Positions 1-12,139 of a stretch of DNA of 64,000 nt are shown here, in pieces; position 1 is the first letter of the stretch; each line of letters starts with the position of its first letter. A model generated the notes under the pieces. The model was not told the origin of the DNA. It did not search any database and saw only the letters and a program-made list of their open reading frames with translations. The translations under genes and the position numbers were made by a program. This DNA comes from Oidiodendron maius Zn (lineage: Eukaryota > Ascomycota > Leotiomycetes > Myxotrichaceae), in NCBI GenBank assembly GCA_000827325.1, contig KN832872.1:806001-870000 (forward strand), given 5' to 3'.

Positions 1-207
1 GATTTTAAAAAGGATGATCAAAGACTTCAAGACATTGGAGCAGAAGAGCGAAAGAAGCATCAGAATCAGGCCGATAAGAAGCAGCAGAAGACTCTTGACG
101 CATTGTTCAAGAAGGTCTCTCCTAAGAAAAAAGGGAAAGCCAGGACGAAAGAAACTCTGGATGATGAGGAATCTAGCGATGCAGGATGTAGTCACAGTGA
201 TGCTTGA
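1..207 (+). CDS. C-terminal fragment of an unidentified protein
   Basis: Reading frame 1 is open from the first base and stops at 205-207, so this is the 3' end of a gene that begins outside the window. The 68 visible residues are very lysine-, glutamine- and acid-rich. They include QKTLDALFKKV, which resembles a PCNA-interacting (PIP) box (Q-x-x-h-x-x-F/a), followed by a basic KKKGK patch that could act as a nuclear signal. A DNA replication or repair protein with a C-terminal PIP-like tail would fit, but the aromatic pair of a true PIP box is incomplete and the family is not recognisable from this piece. Confidence 0.5.
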   Translation, partial: DFKKDDQRLQDIGAEERKKHQNQADKKQQKTLDALFKKVSPKKKGKARTKETLDDEESSDAGCSHSDA

Positions 208-489
208 ATGTACCGTGCAGACTCAAGACCTGCGAATGAATCTAATATATGAGCCATAATGTCAATTGAATCCCGAGGGTTGGGAGATACCTAATCAACG
301 CTCTTGCTCCTTATCGCAGAAACTCAAGAGTTCAAAGTTGATGGAGTCCACGTTCACGTGCTGTTGCCTCGGCAACCTCCTACAAGTGCGGCCCTAAATA
401 TTGATCTTTTGGTAACCTCGACTCAAAAGAGACGCAACATCACGAGCCAACGACAGTGAAAGACAAAACACGACAATTGCCCAGACAAG

Positions 490-3400
490 ATGCCAGTCTC
501 GGAGGATCTCATCGATTTTGACATCATCGAGGGCCAGAAAGAAAACATCCAATCTTTACCAGGGGGTCGCTCCGCGCGTACACTTGCAAACTTATTTTCT
601 CCCTCAGTTCACACAATTTCTTCTCCAACACCTCCACACACGCAAAATCTCAATGATGCCATAAGGGGAGAATATGAGGCCGAGCTAGTCAATATTTCCG
701 AGTCAGATGATCCTCTAGATATCTATGATCGTTATGTCCGATGGACTCTTGACGCGTATCCTTCTGCGCAAGCTACACCAGCATCACAGCTCCTTCCGCT
801 CCTCGAGCGTGCCACGAAGACATTCCTCAATTCAGCGCAATATAATAATGACCCCAGGTATCTGAAGCTCTGGATCTCCTACATTAGATTTTTTTCGGAT
901 ACCCCTCGAGAAACATTCACTTTTCTAGCACGTCATAACATCGGTGAAAATTTGGCCCTCTTCTACGAAGAATTTGCCGCATGGCTCGAGGGCGCCGGGA
1001 GATGGGCACAAGCAGAAGAAGTGTATAAATTGGGCATTAATAAAGGAGCCCGGCCGACTCCACGACTCTTACGAAAATACAATGAGTTCCAAGAGCGATT
1101 CTCTCTGCGGCCAGAGAATGTCGACGAGCCGTCATCTCCAGCCTTGCCGACTGTGCGACCGGCTCTTGCAGCGAAGATTGATCCCTTTTTTGCTCCGACT
1201 TCAAGGGATCCACAAGCCCCAAACCCCAGCACCGGGGTTGGGAAATCATCGACAAAGAATGGGCGACAGAAGCTGGCCATCTTCTCGGATGCTGATGACC
1301 CAGCGCCAGCTTTCGCACTTGAGGAGCGTGCCAAAGGCTGGGAGAGCATAGGATCTTTAGCCGAGCGCAAGAAGGAGAATACAATGGAACCGAAGCCATG
1401 GGTTGGAGAGACATTGAAAGCAGGAGGGAAGAAAAGCACTACTAAAATTGCAGTGTTCAAAGATGAGGTAAGTAGGATTTATTTTTATCCTCAACATGCA
1501 AATGTTGATAATTACAGGACTAATGATTAGCGATTATCGCGCTTTGTATTTCAGTCTATACCACGCATCACATCACATCAAATTGCTCCTCCATCCGTGC
1601 AACAAGTGACTGTGAATCCAAGGAATGGGAGAATTGAGTGTGTGTATGTTAATTTAGAGGCTTTATACCCAAACAGTGAAACTCCTAAGTCTGAGTTGTC
1701 ATTTGAAGAGGTGATGGCAGGTCATCGTAGGTGGCTGAACAAGATTTGGAGACAGGAAACATCTTCCGAGCCAAACGACTCTCTAGAGCTGAATCATAAG
1801 ACCAATGAGTCCAATTCCAGCGGTGATACACTGGGTGGGGAAATATCGGGTAGTCTCACTACTAATGATCATGTTATATTGGATGAGAACGGGGTGGCCA
1901 AAGAACTCACCCGTGAGAGCAAGGCCCGGAAGATGAAGATTAAGGAAATTAATGAAACTCAAATCAGTGAGTCTTATCAGAGACATACACATATGAAGCT
2001 TACAAGAAGCAGTCAAGGCTAAGCTCTCATCGCCATCCGGGCCCAAAATGACAAAACGGAAGGCTACGAAAGAGCAGACCATGACTCTCCATACACGAGC
2101 AGCCACTGATGAGATATATGATATATTCAGCCAACCACTAAAGTCATCCAGGGACGATGACGAAGATAACGAGAGTGATGATGATGATGGAGATATGACA
2201 GACGGTGATTATACTGATGGAGGTGAAAGTACAGGCACAGGACGAGTACTGACCACCAGTGAGGCTGGGGATGATGAGACCTCGGATGTGAAAAGTGTTA
2301 GTGAATGGTCCGACTTTTCTGCCAGAAAGCACATTCCAGCCCTTGACGATGATATGGAGAGCCACGATACCCAAGTCCCCGCATTCATGGAAACTTGCGA
2401 AGATTTCCCTCCTGTGGAAGAGCCAGTCCCAACGTTAAGAGAAGAATCTGTAGCCGTAGAAGTTGTCCCACCGATCTCTCTTGATCTACCGTCAATTCCC
2501 CGAACAATGTTCATTCCCATACCACCAGAGGATTACATCCCGCCAATTGGTCCATATCGAGACCCAGCTCAAGTTTCACAAAATCGCCTCCCATTTATGA
2601 CGCCAATTGCTGAGAAGACCGAATCTTCACTAGGAGTTCCGACTGCGAGAGCGGAAAAGGACTATTTTGATCTGAAAACACCCAGCAAATCCAATAGGGC
2701 GACTAAGTCGACTGTAAGAGCTTCTACAGACGACATATGCAGCAGCCCCTTCAGAGAGCTTGACAATGACGCCTTACCTGAGAAGATTGCCCCGCCTCGC
2801 TTGGTTCAGAACCTAAAAATCAATAAACCGGCAGTTGTAGCCAAAATTCTGACTACAGGAGGACCGTTAGCAAAAGAGATTGCCTTCAAGGGACCGATTA
2901 TCAAAGACGCACAATGCAATCCTGTTGATGAATATACGCGAGATATCATACTTCAAGGGATACAACCACCTCTAAACGCTTATGATGGATTTTTTGGGCA
3001 TAAGGATGAACAACGCAATCGTGCTGCCGATATCAAGAAATTTGTCAAGTCGATAGGAAAGCTGAGCAAAACACCCAGTGACAAGACAGCCAACAATATT
3101 ACCGCGCCTCCGGCTCTGGACTTGCCAGATACTGAACGAAAATACCTGCTAAGACGTGAACTTGGCTCTGGTGCATTTGCTCCTGTATACCTCATTGATA
3201 ATATCGCGACCAAAAGAAGCAATGGATCTGATGAAGCAGTTAGAGCCGTCATGGGCAAAGGGGCGTTTGAAAGTCTCGGTCGAAAGAATCTCGAGGCGCT
3301 GAAGATGGAAGATCCTCCAACGCCATGGGAGTTCTATATTATGAGACAGGCCAAACGACGCCTCGGTGTTTCACGTGCTGCTGAAAGCATTATAAATGTC

Positions 3401-4195
3401 TACGAAATGCATCTCTACGCCGATGAATGTTATCTCATCGAAGAATTCCGTGGTCAAGGTACTCTTCTTGATATAATCAATATTGCTCGTGCAGATAGTA
3501 CAGCGCCAGGAGGCGTCATAGATGAAACTCTCTGTATGTTCTTCACTGTGGAGCTGTTTCGCACGATCGAAGCCTTGCATTCGAAAGGCATCCTTCATGG
3601 GGATCTCAAAGCGGATAACTGTCTCGTTCGTCTTGACCAGCTTGAAGATTCTGACGTCTGGTCAACCAAATATAGGAAAGACGGCATGGGCGGCTGGAAT
3701 CGGAAGGGAATTGCTCTCATTGACTTCGGTAGAGGCATTGACATGAAGGTCTTTCGTCACGACGTGCAGTTTATTGCAGACTGGCAAACCAGCCCTCAAG
3801 ATTGTGCCGAAATGCGTGAGCTTCGACCTTGGACCTATCAGATAGATTATCATGGTCTGGCGGGAATTGTCCATTCTATGTTGTTTGGAAAGTATATCGA
3901 TACTGTGGCCGAGAAAGGCTCTGGAATCGGAGCTGGAGCTCAGAAGAAATGGAAGATTAAAGAGGGATTAAAGCGATACTGGCAGACAGAGATTTGGAGC
4001 AACGTGTTTGACTTGTTGCTCAATCCGGTGATGCATGTCGAAGGCGAGGAGGGCACTAGATTGCCGATACTAAGAGGTATGAAGGCTGTTAGGGAGGAAA
4101 TGGAGATCTGGCTAGAGGGAAATTCGGAGAAGGGTGTAGGTTTACAAGCGCTGATTAAGAAGTTAGAGTGGGCTATCAAAGATAGAAGGAGGTGA
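490..4195 (+). CDS. bub1: Spindle checkpoint protein kinase BUB1 with MAD3 features
   Basis: Exons 490-1467, 1555-1966 and about 2013-4195 (an acceptor at 2007 is also in frame) give about 1190 residues. The N-terminus has a KEN box at residues 17-19 and a Mad3/BUB1 TPR-like helical domain (about 60-200). A second KEN box lies at 295-297, followed by a Bub3-binding GLEBS stretch (about 353-386, with YVNLEALYP and SFEE). A motif like the BUB1 CD1/CMI Mad1-binding region (HTRAATDEIYDIF) lies near 487-505. The C-terminal kinase domain starts near 840 with GSGAF at 848-852, HGDLKADN at 992-999 and DFG at 1034-1036, so the catalytic residues are present. The protein works at unattached kinetochores to delay anaphase. 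KEN boxes are usually the MAD3/BubR1 part of the pathway, so this gene appears to combine both roles. Acidic low-complexity sequence lies between CD1 and the kinase. The start follows a clean upstream region and gives the family's usual N-terminus. Confidence 0.94.
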
Positions 4196-4523
4196 GGGTA
4201 TAATATGGCGGTGATATGCTATACGGAATATATCTGATGACTGCATGGGTGGCCTTAACGGCGAGATGAGGTCAGGAGGCCACATCCTACTTACCAAGTT
4301 CAGAATTCACTAGAAAGATCCTGCGCAAACGCAGTTCAGAACCAATCCACAATGTGAGAGAGAAGAATCTGATTTGACATTAAGAGGATACAGGCAAAGC
4401 TTAGCTTTCCGTCATAAATACCATTTTGCCAAGTTATAAGTCATAGGTTTCGCGGAAAGCAGCAGGAATATTTCACACACCACTCTCTAGTTCCTAACTC
4501 CATAAATTACAAGAAATATATTT
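4196..4523. other. Convergent intergenic region
   Basis: This space separates the 3' ends of BUB1 and POL5. It is AT-rich and holds only short chance ORFs. It presumably carries both 3' UTRs and polyadenylation signals. No repeat or RNA gene was seen. Confidence 0.6.
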
Positions 4524-7500
4524 CTATGGCCTAGCTAGACTTTGGCACCAATTAATCCACTCAACAAAGAAAGATGCCTGGATTCTAACCTCTCCCCGTG
4601 CCCAGCGCACTTGCGAATCGCGATACACTGTGGCGATTTCCTGAATACTTTCCTTGTCCACATGAAGAAGGCTTGAGGCAACGAGGAGACTTGCCGTGCT
4701 GGCTGCTTTGGCGAACATATGTGAGGGGTGTTGCGAGACTTCGAGATGGATGGCCCTCAGAAGCTCTAATTGGGAGGCTATTGTAATGTTGGAAGACGGG
4801 AAAGACGAGCTTTCAGCCTTTTTGGCTGCTTTGAACGATTTGAAAGATGCTTGGATGATAGAAAAGGCCTTGTCAGCTAGCGGCTTCGCCTTCGTTGTGC
4901 GTATTAACTGCAGCAGAGGGAGCAAGAGACTGAATGCTAGTGGGTTCGCAGCTTGCTTCTTAACGTAAATATCCAAGAGATCTAAGACGCGGGATTTGAA
5001 GCTGACAATAGTTTCCTTGGCGTCTTTCTGCTCCTGCTTCTTGTTTGGTGCTTTCTTGCGCTGTGAGAAGATCTCTACTAATTTGGAATCTAGTGCTATC
5101 ATTTCTGAGTCTGTCATGTCGGCATCGCTGTCAGAATCTACATCTCGGGCGCCATTTTTGAGGTTGTGCATTCCTAGGACTTGGGCGAGCGCAGTATTGA
5201 GCGCTTCATCTTCAGGATCGTTATCGGAGTCGCCGGATGTGGACTCAGACGCATCGTTGGAATCGCTGGCAGAAGTTTCATCTGATGATGCGTTGAGATG
5301 GTCATTTAGGTGCATCTCTTCACCATCCATATCAATGACTTCGACATCCGAATCCATATTGTCTTCATCTTCAATATTCATCTCATCTCTACCCTCAGGT
5401 TCCTGATCAAATAATTCTTGCTGACCTCTCAGTCCCTCACTTGACCCAAGAATGTCAGTCATCAGCTTCAGTCCTCCAGTAGTCACTTTCTGCATAAATG
5501 CCGAGAAAACATGTTGTGTAGCTTTTCGGAGCACAGCAGATGGTTTGGAAATTAATGAAAGCAAAAGCTCGACTAGAACTTCAGATGCATCCATATCCGA
5601 ATCATTAGTTTCGCTATGCTTAATTAGCTTATCTCCGCATAACTTAAGCTCCTCAAGTACTGATACAGCATCTGGTTCCCCATTATATAGTTGGATAATG
5701 ACCAGTGAATATAGTAGCGCAAGAGCTTGACAAGGCGCCTTTTGATCAAAATTATCCGAATTTCCTTTCTTAAGGAGGTTCCGCATTATTGACAGTGCTT
5801 CGTCTTTCGTTTTCGTGACCTCCGCATCCATCGGAACAGCATCTGGTATAAATTTTGAGAGCAGATTGCAGGAATACGAGTATCCTGCAAAATCAGATAA
5901 AACATGGGCGAATACCGACATCAAGGATGTCCGAAAGCGGTTCCGCGTTTTCTCGGACAAAGGGGGCGCGTAAGCATCACTTCTACAGTATGCAATAGAG
6001 GCGAGCGTTGGAAGCGCAGTATTTTCTATCCAGTTTGACTCTAGTGGTATATCCTCAATTTTGACAGCGCGTATCATACTGACAATATACTCAGCGAGGA
6101 GCTGGCGGCGCATTTCTGCTTCATTTGAGGCACCAGAACTGAATGTAATTAGCGAATGACTAAGAATAGAAGATATTGTCCCCTTACCTATCGATGCGGA
6201 GAGCTGGGGATGCGAGAATATCTATAACTTCTCTCGCATCAGTGTGATTAATTTTGCTCAACATCTGGCTGATACTCTTGGTTTTTGTTGCCTTGTCAAA
6301 GTTGTAAGATCCATTGCGTCCAATTAAGTGGGGAAGGATAGTAGGTATTGTGTATGGGTGAGTTTCTGCAGTTTGGACAAGCACTCGTAGAGATTTTTCC
6401 GCTATACGATTTAAGAACCGGTCTTTTTGCTGCATTTGGTTTATGAGGCAGCGTACAAGGTTTTGGCTGAAGATGCTTGGGAATAGCTTAAAATATGAAG
6501 ACGGGTCTTGGAACACCTTTTGAAATAAGAGGAACCCCCAGTATTTTCGCTCACTGGACGCTGTGGCGGAGAATAAATTGTCTAGGGAGCGTCAGCGAAT
6601 ATTTACGACAAATAGGACTACTAACCGTCGACAGCAACTTTCCAGAAATTCTCAAAGTCCGGTGTAGTTATACCCTTTCCACTTTGCATATCAGCAAAAC
6701 GTACCAACACAATATCCCAAACAAAGTGCAATTTCGGACTCCAATTTCCAGTTAGTTTTGCCTCCTTGGTTTTAGACCCATCGTCTTGAGAGCTTTCCTT
6801 TAATGCCTTGGCTAGTGATTGAAGGCGGTCCAAAGGATTGCCGGTTGGTCCCCAGGGTTTAGTAGGCATCTTCAAGCCTGGAAAGAGATCAAGCGCTGTT
6901 ATGAAGATCCCCACCCCTTCTGGCGTATTGGCCAGCCCAGCATCATAGAGCACCTGTAGCGTGTGCTCTGCTTGAATTTGCTTCATTTGCGCCAGGGCTT
7001 CCATGATAATCCAGCCGCACTCTTCTCTGATCCATGGCTTCTTCTTGCCCAACTCCATCAACTTTTCCAGTATGGCGTTCCAGTTACTATTCTCCTCGCA
7101 AATAATTTTCGCTCGTACAAAACTCTGCAATCCAAATAGTAATCCCAGGAAGTGATCCTTTTCCTCTTGCCCACTAAGGTCTCCATTCGGCTTGGTTTTT
7201 GTGATTAATATATCCAACACCACGTCGAACGTCAATCCAAGGTATTTCGTTTGTGCGAGTTTCTCCGTACCAAACAGTTGTCGCAAAACTTCTGTCAATA
7301 CGACACCTCGTCCTAATCGCGCGGCCTTCCTGCCACTAGCTAGCCCACGGAAAAGATTCCTCTCAAGGTGTCTTTGTAGAGTTGGTTCTAGCACCCCATC
7401 TCCACCTAAAAGGCCGACCACTATCGCATTTGCAGCATTGAGTCGCTCCTCGCTATCATCGTTAGATAGCATGTCATACAACTCAGCCTCTCGTTTGCTT

Positions 7501-7661
7501 AAAATCCCTTTCGGGTGGTCCTGGAACGGAGAGTTGTCTAGAGGGGTCGACAGGATTGTCCTCTTGCCAGTTATATTTTCGAGGAGGTCATTTTTCGTCT
7601 TCTTCACGGCAGGCGATGCTGAGGGCACATCTTGGTGCAAGCGCTTCCTTTTGTTGCCCAT
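4524..7661 (-). CDS. pol5: Pol5/MYBBP1A-type nucleolar protein (DNA polymerase phi)
   Basis: Three exons on the minus strand, 7661-6626, 6581-6188 and 6138-4524, give 1014 residues. The two introns are 44 and 49 nt. The second exon boundary restores the conserved stretch NLFSATASSERKYWGF, which fixes the splice sites. The start MGNKRKR is basic and nuclear-signal-like. The N-terminal half is helical-repeat sequence. A strongly acidic region (roughly residues 570-660, many D/E/S) and the lysine-rich KKAPNKKQEQK follow. Despite the old name, this family is not a working DNA polymerase: yeast Pol5 is an essential nucleolar protein needed for rRNA synthesis and large-subunit maturation, and its animal relative is MYBBP1A. 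It faces BUB1 tail to tail. Confidence 0.92.
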
Positions 7662-8459
7662 CTTAAAAGATCTATGAACTTTGGCGGACAGATGATTGTT
7701 CAATCCGCGTTCGAACTTCAAGATTTTCTGAACATTTATTCTGCCATAACTGTTGGTCTCGCTTAAAGGCACACCGCCTTTAGTCCCCTGAAAGTGTGGG
7801 GGTTATTGAGATAAAATGAACTTATGCAAGAGAAAATGCTGCTTGCACTAGTTTTACGACATAATGTGTGATCTGCACATAAATTAGAGCGACCGGAAAG
7901 CGCCAGCGTGTTAACTCCTAAGTCTTCCAGAGCTAGACGATTCAATCAGGCTTCCAACTTACACCGAGCAAACCCACCAGCAAACCCCCCCCCCGCCGGG
8001 CCGGGCCTCCTAAACTTTCCCCTCAGCCCCTCGCAATACTCAGACCATAAATCGCTATTGCTTGTTTGAACTTATTACAAATCTGCAGTAATAAACACTA
8101 TGCCTTGTGCAATATAATAGGTAACTAGAAATGGGCCTGGGTCTTTTATATGGCAATATGGTTACTTTCTTCACAGTAATATTGTGGTGCAGAAATATGA
8201 CAGATTATAATGTAAGAATTAAAAGTGGCGCCAATGCTGTGAAGGTTAGCACTGTAACATTCCCAGCCTGAAAAGAATTCAGGTGTAATTTAAATTCAAG
8301 GGTCAGTCCTGTCTGATTATTCGACAGTGAATAGTTGCTATTTACGCTTATTTGCACCGAGGTTGGAATCCCTAGCCAGATGCTCCGAAGCTTTAACGAT
8401 ATGAATCATAGGTTCTATGATGGGCCATACCACGTGTATATTAATATAGTCTTGCGTCA
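7662..8459. other. Intergenic region upstream of POL5, with a C-rich tract
   Basis: This holds the POL5 promoter and the region downstream of the peptidase gene. At about 7985-8008 there is an 11-base run of C followed by GCCGGGCCGGGCC. The rest is AT-rich with no convincing coding frame. Confidence 0.5.
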
Positions 8460-9297
8460 TCATTCATGTAGTGCCTTTTTCACTCTGCTGCATTGTACTA
8501 TCGCTCTTATCAGCTCAAGTGTGACTTCAATGCCTGTCTTCACCGAGGCATCGTCGCTATTCACGGGAATGTGGAGGAACACAACTTTCCTCTCCTTCCC
8601 ATTTCTATACAGGTGTGCCAGACTGGAATAGTAGATGTAGTCGCATAGGTATCTGCCAGCATCTTCCGAAATCCTAACATCGGTATCAAGCAAGGCAGCG
8701 CGCCATCTCTGCCAGACATCGTCGACATTGACATCCGTCAATAATTCCCTGGGTAATCCATCCCACTCCTCCTTACCCTCTTCTGTGTCGTTCAATAGCT
8801 CTCCATCCACATCTCGCATCTCATACCCGTCGCGGTGTCCGCGTCTCTCAACACTGTAGAATTTCCTGCTCGTGGCCATGCCGATGTGTATTACATAGTC
8901 TATCCTCGAGGATCCCCAGAGTCGCGGGACAAGCTCCCTGACAGTCTTATATGCAACATGGACAGGCTCCGGGTGCACGAGGATTCGAACAGTCGGGTGC
9001 TCGGCGATCAGGGAGGTGTCGGACGACGCACTTGGCTTCGACGGAGGGAGGAATGGGGGTAGAGCTTTTGCGACCTCCCATGATGGGTTTACAGGACTCT
9101 CGACCCTGAAAGGCTAACCAAATAACGTCAGTACGTGTTTGCCACTACCCCTCCTGCGTTAAGCCATGCGCCTTGCATAACACTTCTAGAACAGCTCATG
9201 CGATGGACGGAGGGGCTGGGGAACGAACGCCGAAACCCGTGACAAAGACTGTAACCTCGTCCTCTCCGGAGGGAATCGAAGTGTCGGTTGATCCCAT
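8460..9297 (-). CDS. Pyroglutamyl-peptidase I (peptidase family C15)
   Basis: Exons 9297-9229 and 9113-8460 give 240 residues, close to the usual size of the family. The splice joins VTVFVTGFG to PFRVESPVNPSWEV, the conserved N-terminal GFGPF...NPSWE block of pyroglutamyl peptidase I; both junctions are phase 0. The nucleophile is probably Cys180 (in RYLCDYIYY) and the catalytic His204 (in VVFLHIPV), with an acidic partner near Glu112 (VERRGHRDGYEMRD). The enzyme removes N-terminal pyroglutamate from peptides in the cytosol. The intron is 115 nt with a GTTCGT donor. The start at 9297 gives the usual short leader; an in-frame upstream ATG at 9420 would add 41 unconserved residues. Confidence 0.88.
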
Positions 9298-9573
9298 TAT
9301 GTATGTTGGAGGATCGTGAATGCGGGGTGGGGACGCCGAGCGAGGATGCTGGAGCTGTCCAACTTTAGGCGTTTTAGCGAGCAATCTAAAGGCTGACAAC
9401 ACTCCTGCCGCTATTATCAATCTGAGCTGGACAGAAGGTACTACGTATTTTCAACATTTGTATCCTTTCCCTACCAGTCTAGAATCACGAAGAGACCCGG
9501 AATGCGTTGCATATATCTATTTTACGGAATCATCAACTTCTTTCTCAACTTCTACTCGGCTTGTCGCGACGAA

Positions 9574-10810
9574 CTAATCAAAGCTCTTTACTGGGTCCCA
9601 GCACACTGGGGCATATTCACCAGTCTCCAGCATCTTCATGTCTTCTTCATTGAGTTCAAAGTCGAAGATATCTATGTTCGGCCCCACTCGAGAATGTGTT
9701 GCAGTCTTCGGTAGCGGCACAAGTCCCTATATTCACTTTATTAGATATGATTACTCGGCTGCAAGTCGATGTAAAAGGGCGTTACCTTTTGGAGGCTCCA
9801 CCTGACAAGCACTTGCGCGAATGACTTATTATACTTCTTCGTCAAAGCAGTCAACACTGGCTCGTTGGCTCTCACGCCCTGTACGAGGGGCGAATACGCC
9901 TCGACCACAACATTGTGCTTGCGGCACCAGTCCACGATATCTTCTCTAGCCAGCCATGGATGAATCTCCCACTGACCAACAGAAATTTCGCCTCCGCCGC
10001 CACTCTTGATATACTCATCTAGTTCCTCAAGGTGATGGACACCATAATTTGACACGCCAATTGACCGGATTTTTCCAGCTTTTTGTGCTTCAACGAGGGC
10101 TCGCCAGGTCCCGAGACGGGCCTCTCTTCCTCCATAGGGAGCGTGTATTAACACTCTTTGGTTCGGAATCCGAATATTAGCTGCTAGCATCTTCTAATCT
10201 CTCGAATACAGATCTAGGATAGAGGCATCTTGAGGGAATCTAGGAAGGCAATGTCTTACAAATCGAAGTAATCTAGTCCTGTCTCCTTGAAACTGGACTC
10301 TAGAGCACGCTTTGAAGGTCCATATCCCATTTCGCTTGTTCTGATCTTGGTAGTAAAGAATAAATCCGAGCGTGGAATGCCAGACTTCTTGATTGCGTCT
10401 GCAGTAGGGCCTTCATTCCTATATGCTCTGGCTGAATCAACCTGCGTTGCCCGCAGTTGTTAGCCTCCAAATTCTTGGGTCCAAATCTATCTTTGCGAGG
10501 AGCAAAAATGAGGGGTAGCGTTGACTGACATGTCTGTATCCAGTCTCGAATGCCTTCAGAACAACTGCTTCTGTTGCGGCTCGCGCTCTATTATCCGATT
10601 AGAGTCCCTTTAACCTACCAGACTCGGGAGAGGTAACGCCCTACGTTTGATAGACCTATATTCTCGATTAGTACAGAATCGCATCGATATAGAGCGATGA
10701 ATATGTAATATTGATCGCATAACCAAAGTTCTACTAACCCCGAATCCTACAACGGGAATTCGAAAGCCTGATGCGAGGATGTATGTTGATTGCAGAGTGA
10801 GGTTTGCCAT
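9574..10810 (-). CDS. Aldo-keto reductase, probably frameshifted
   Basis: Exons read as 10810-10739, a possible 11-nt microexon 10655-10645, then 10588-10530, 10441-10260, 10155-9786 and 9726-9574. The product matches NAD(P)H-dependent aldo-keto reductases: GFRIPVVGFG at the start, HVDSARAY with the catalytic Asp and Tyr, FFTTKI with the Lys, and LIHAPYGG with the His. IGVSNYGVHHL and LVRWSLQKGLVPLPK follow, and the last exon encodes a normal C-terminus. The family motif VYQT is supplied only by the microexon, which has good splice signals on both sides (TACTAATC branch before it). The next exon then reads ATEAVV in one frame and LKAFETGYRH in another, so one extra base lies near 10560. Either the gene is recently damaged, the assembly has an error, or another splice form (GVTSPES replacing VYQT) keeps the frame at the cost of conservation. 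Confidence 0.72.
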
Positions 10811-11380
10811 AATTGTGAAATGTGGATGGAGGAGCAGGTACTCTATCGCTTTGCCGAGCAGGAATATAATGCGGTGAGGAGGATGCAGCGACTTTTATAG
10901 CTCCTTTGCGCGAACTTCTTGCTTTGAAATTAGTGTCTCTTCCCGGCGTGGCGGGCTGCCACCCAGTTCGCGGTTACATTATGGTCTGCCGTGCTTTCTA
11001 ATCAATCCACATCGGCCGACATCTCCATGCGCCTTAAATCCGATGTTATACGCCAGACAGGTGCCTTGAGGTTTGGGGCTTTGTTGGCTAGAACTCGCAG
11101 CTGAGCCGGGCGCCTGAATGCACGCTCGGGGAGAAATCCAAAACGTCATCGGGCATGGGGAAGTTAGGAGGGAATCGTAAGCGGGAAGGGGTTTGAATTG
11201 TATCCCACTTCCTACTTCGGAAGTATCTCGGATACGAATCAAAGTCAAACTTTATTATTCATCTCCCGGAGGAAAGTTTCAGCCAGTATTATATGGCAGA
11301 CAGCATGCTAGATATATTCTGGACAGAGAACCCAACTAGATAGAGGATAGCCTATATCACTGGAGTGGGCAACAAATATC
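10811..11380. other. Intergenic region upstream of the reductase
   Basis: This contains the reductase promoter and GC-mixed sequence with only short ORFs that show no family resemblance. Nothing further was identified. Confidence 0.4.
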
Positions 11381-11381
11381 G

Positions 11382-12139
11382 TCAACAGTTCAACCCCGAC
11401 TTCCTCGCGAAGAGCTTTACTCCAGACAAGGAAATAGGGAGAAATACTGCTCTCTCGCGACGAAATTTCTCTCTGATTCGAATTTTTTTGCCAGCTGAGA
11501 TGGAGTTGCCTCCAGAAACTGTGTTGTACTGGAATAGGGTGACATCGCTGTTTGCAGTCCATGCACCGCTGTTGGGAAACTGTGATCCCCGATTAAATCC
11601 AACAACGACGTTGTTATGCAAATGAGCATTTACATGTCCATGGACTACAACGCTATCACCACCGATACCGTAGAGACGATTTCGCTGGACAACGAGGCCT
11701 GTAGATGCGGCCCATGGCCGAAAGCATAATGAGTACCAGAATGCCGCCAGTGCCTCTCTTCTGCACCAATTCGTCCAAGTACCATATTATCGCCTGGATT
11801 AGTGATATTTAAATCCTGAACCACGACATTGGAAGTGATTTTGAGAATAACGGTATTCAATTGGTCTCTAGCTTTCACCTCGGGCTTCGGTGCCAGCTGG
11901 TTACCATATGCGCCGATGGTGATTGGGTAACCGTCCGCTCCGCTATGAGAGAGAACCAATGGCCCATTGAAATTCCCCGTTTCAGGAGAATATTGTCCCC
12001 TGAGGCTGCCAATTGCTTCAAGCGTATTGAAAGGTGTGCTCCGGGAACCGTTGCCGTTTCTCGATTGGGAACCGTCAAAGAAGTAATCCCTGACCAAGCA
12101 CGACTTCGCAGCAAAGAGGGCAAAGAGCATGAGCTCCAT
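11382..12139 (-). pseudogene. Relic of a secreted right-handed beta-helix protein
   Basis: Minus-strand sequence starts with a hydrophobic leader (MELMLFALFAAKS) and continues with motifs of secreted parallel beta-helix (pectate-lyase-like) proteins. These are STPFNTLEAI, then NGPLVLSHSGADGYPITIGAYGN and VVVQDLNITNPGDN. The family motif GDNILLKRG is present but lies in another frame between the first two, which implies two opposing frameshifts. About 100 residues expected in the middle are missing. NRLYGIGGDSVVV and NNVVVGFNRGSQFPNSG then follow with frame changes, and the sequence fades into stops near 11400. The intact relative would be a secreted polysaccharide-active or binding protein. 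It sits next to a decayed sulfatase on the same strand. Confidence 0.7.

Noticed and set aside
14-259. 81-codon ORF at the window start
   Set aside because: Another frame (1-207) gives lysine-rich, protein-like sequence with a natural stop; this one looks like its shadow.
963-1460. 165-codon antisense ORF inside BUB1 exon 1
   Set aside because: Shadow of the BUB1 frame; its residues show no family pattern while BUB1 does.
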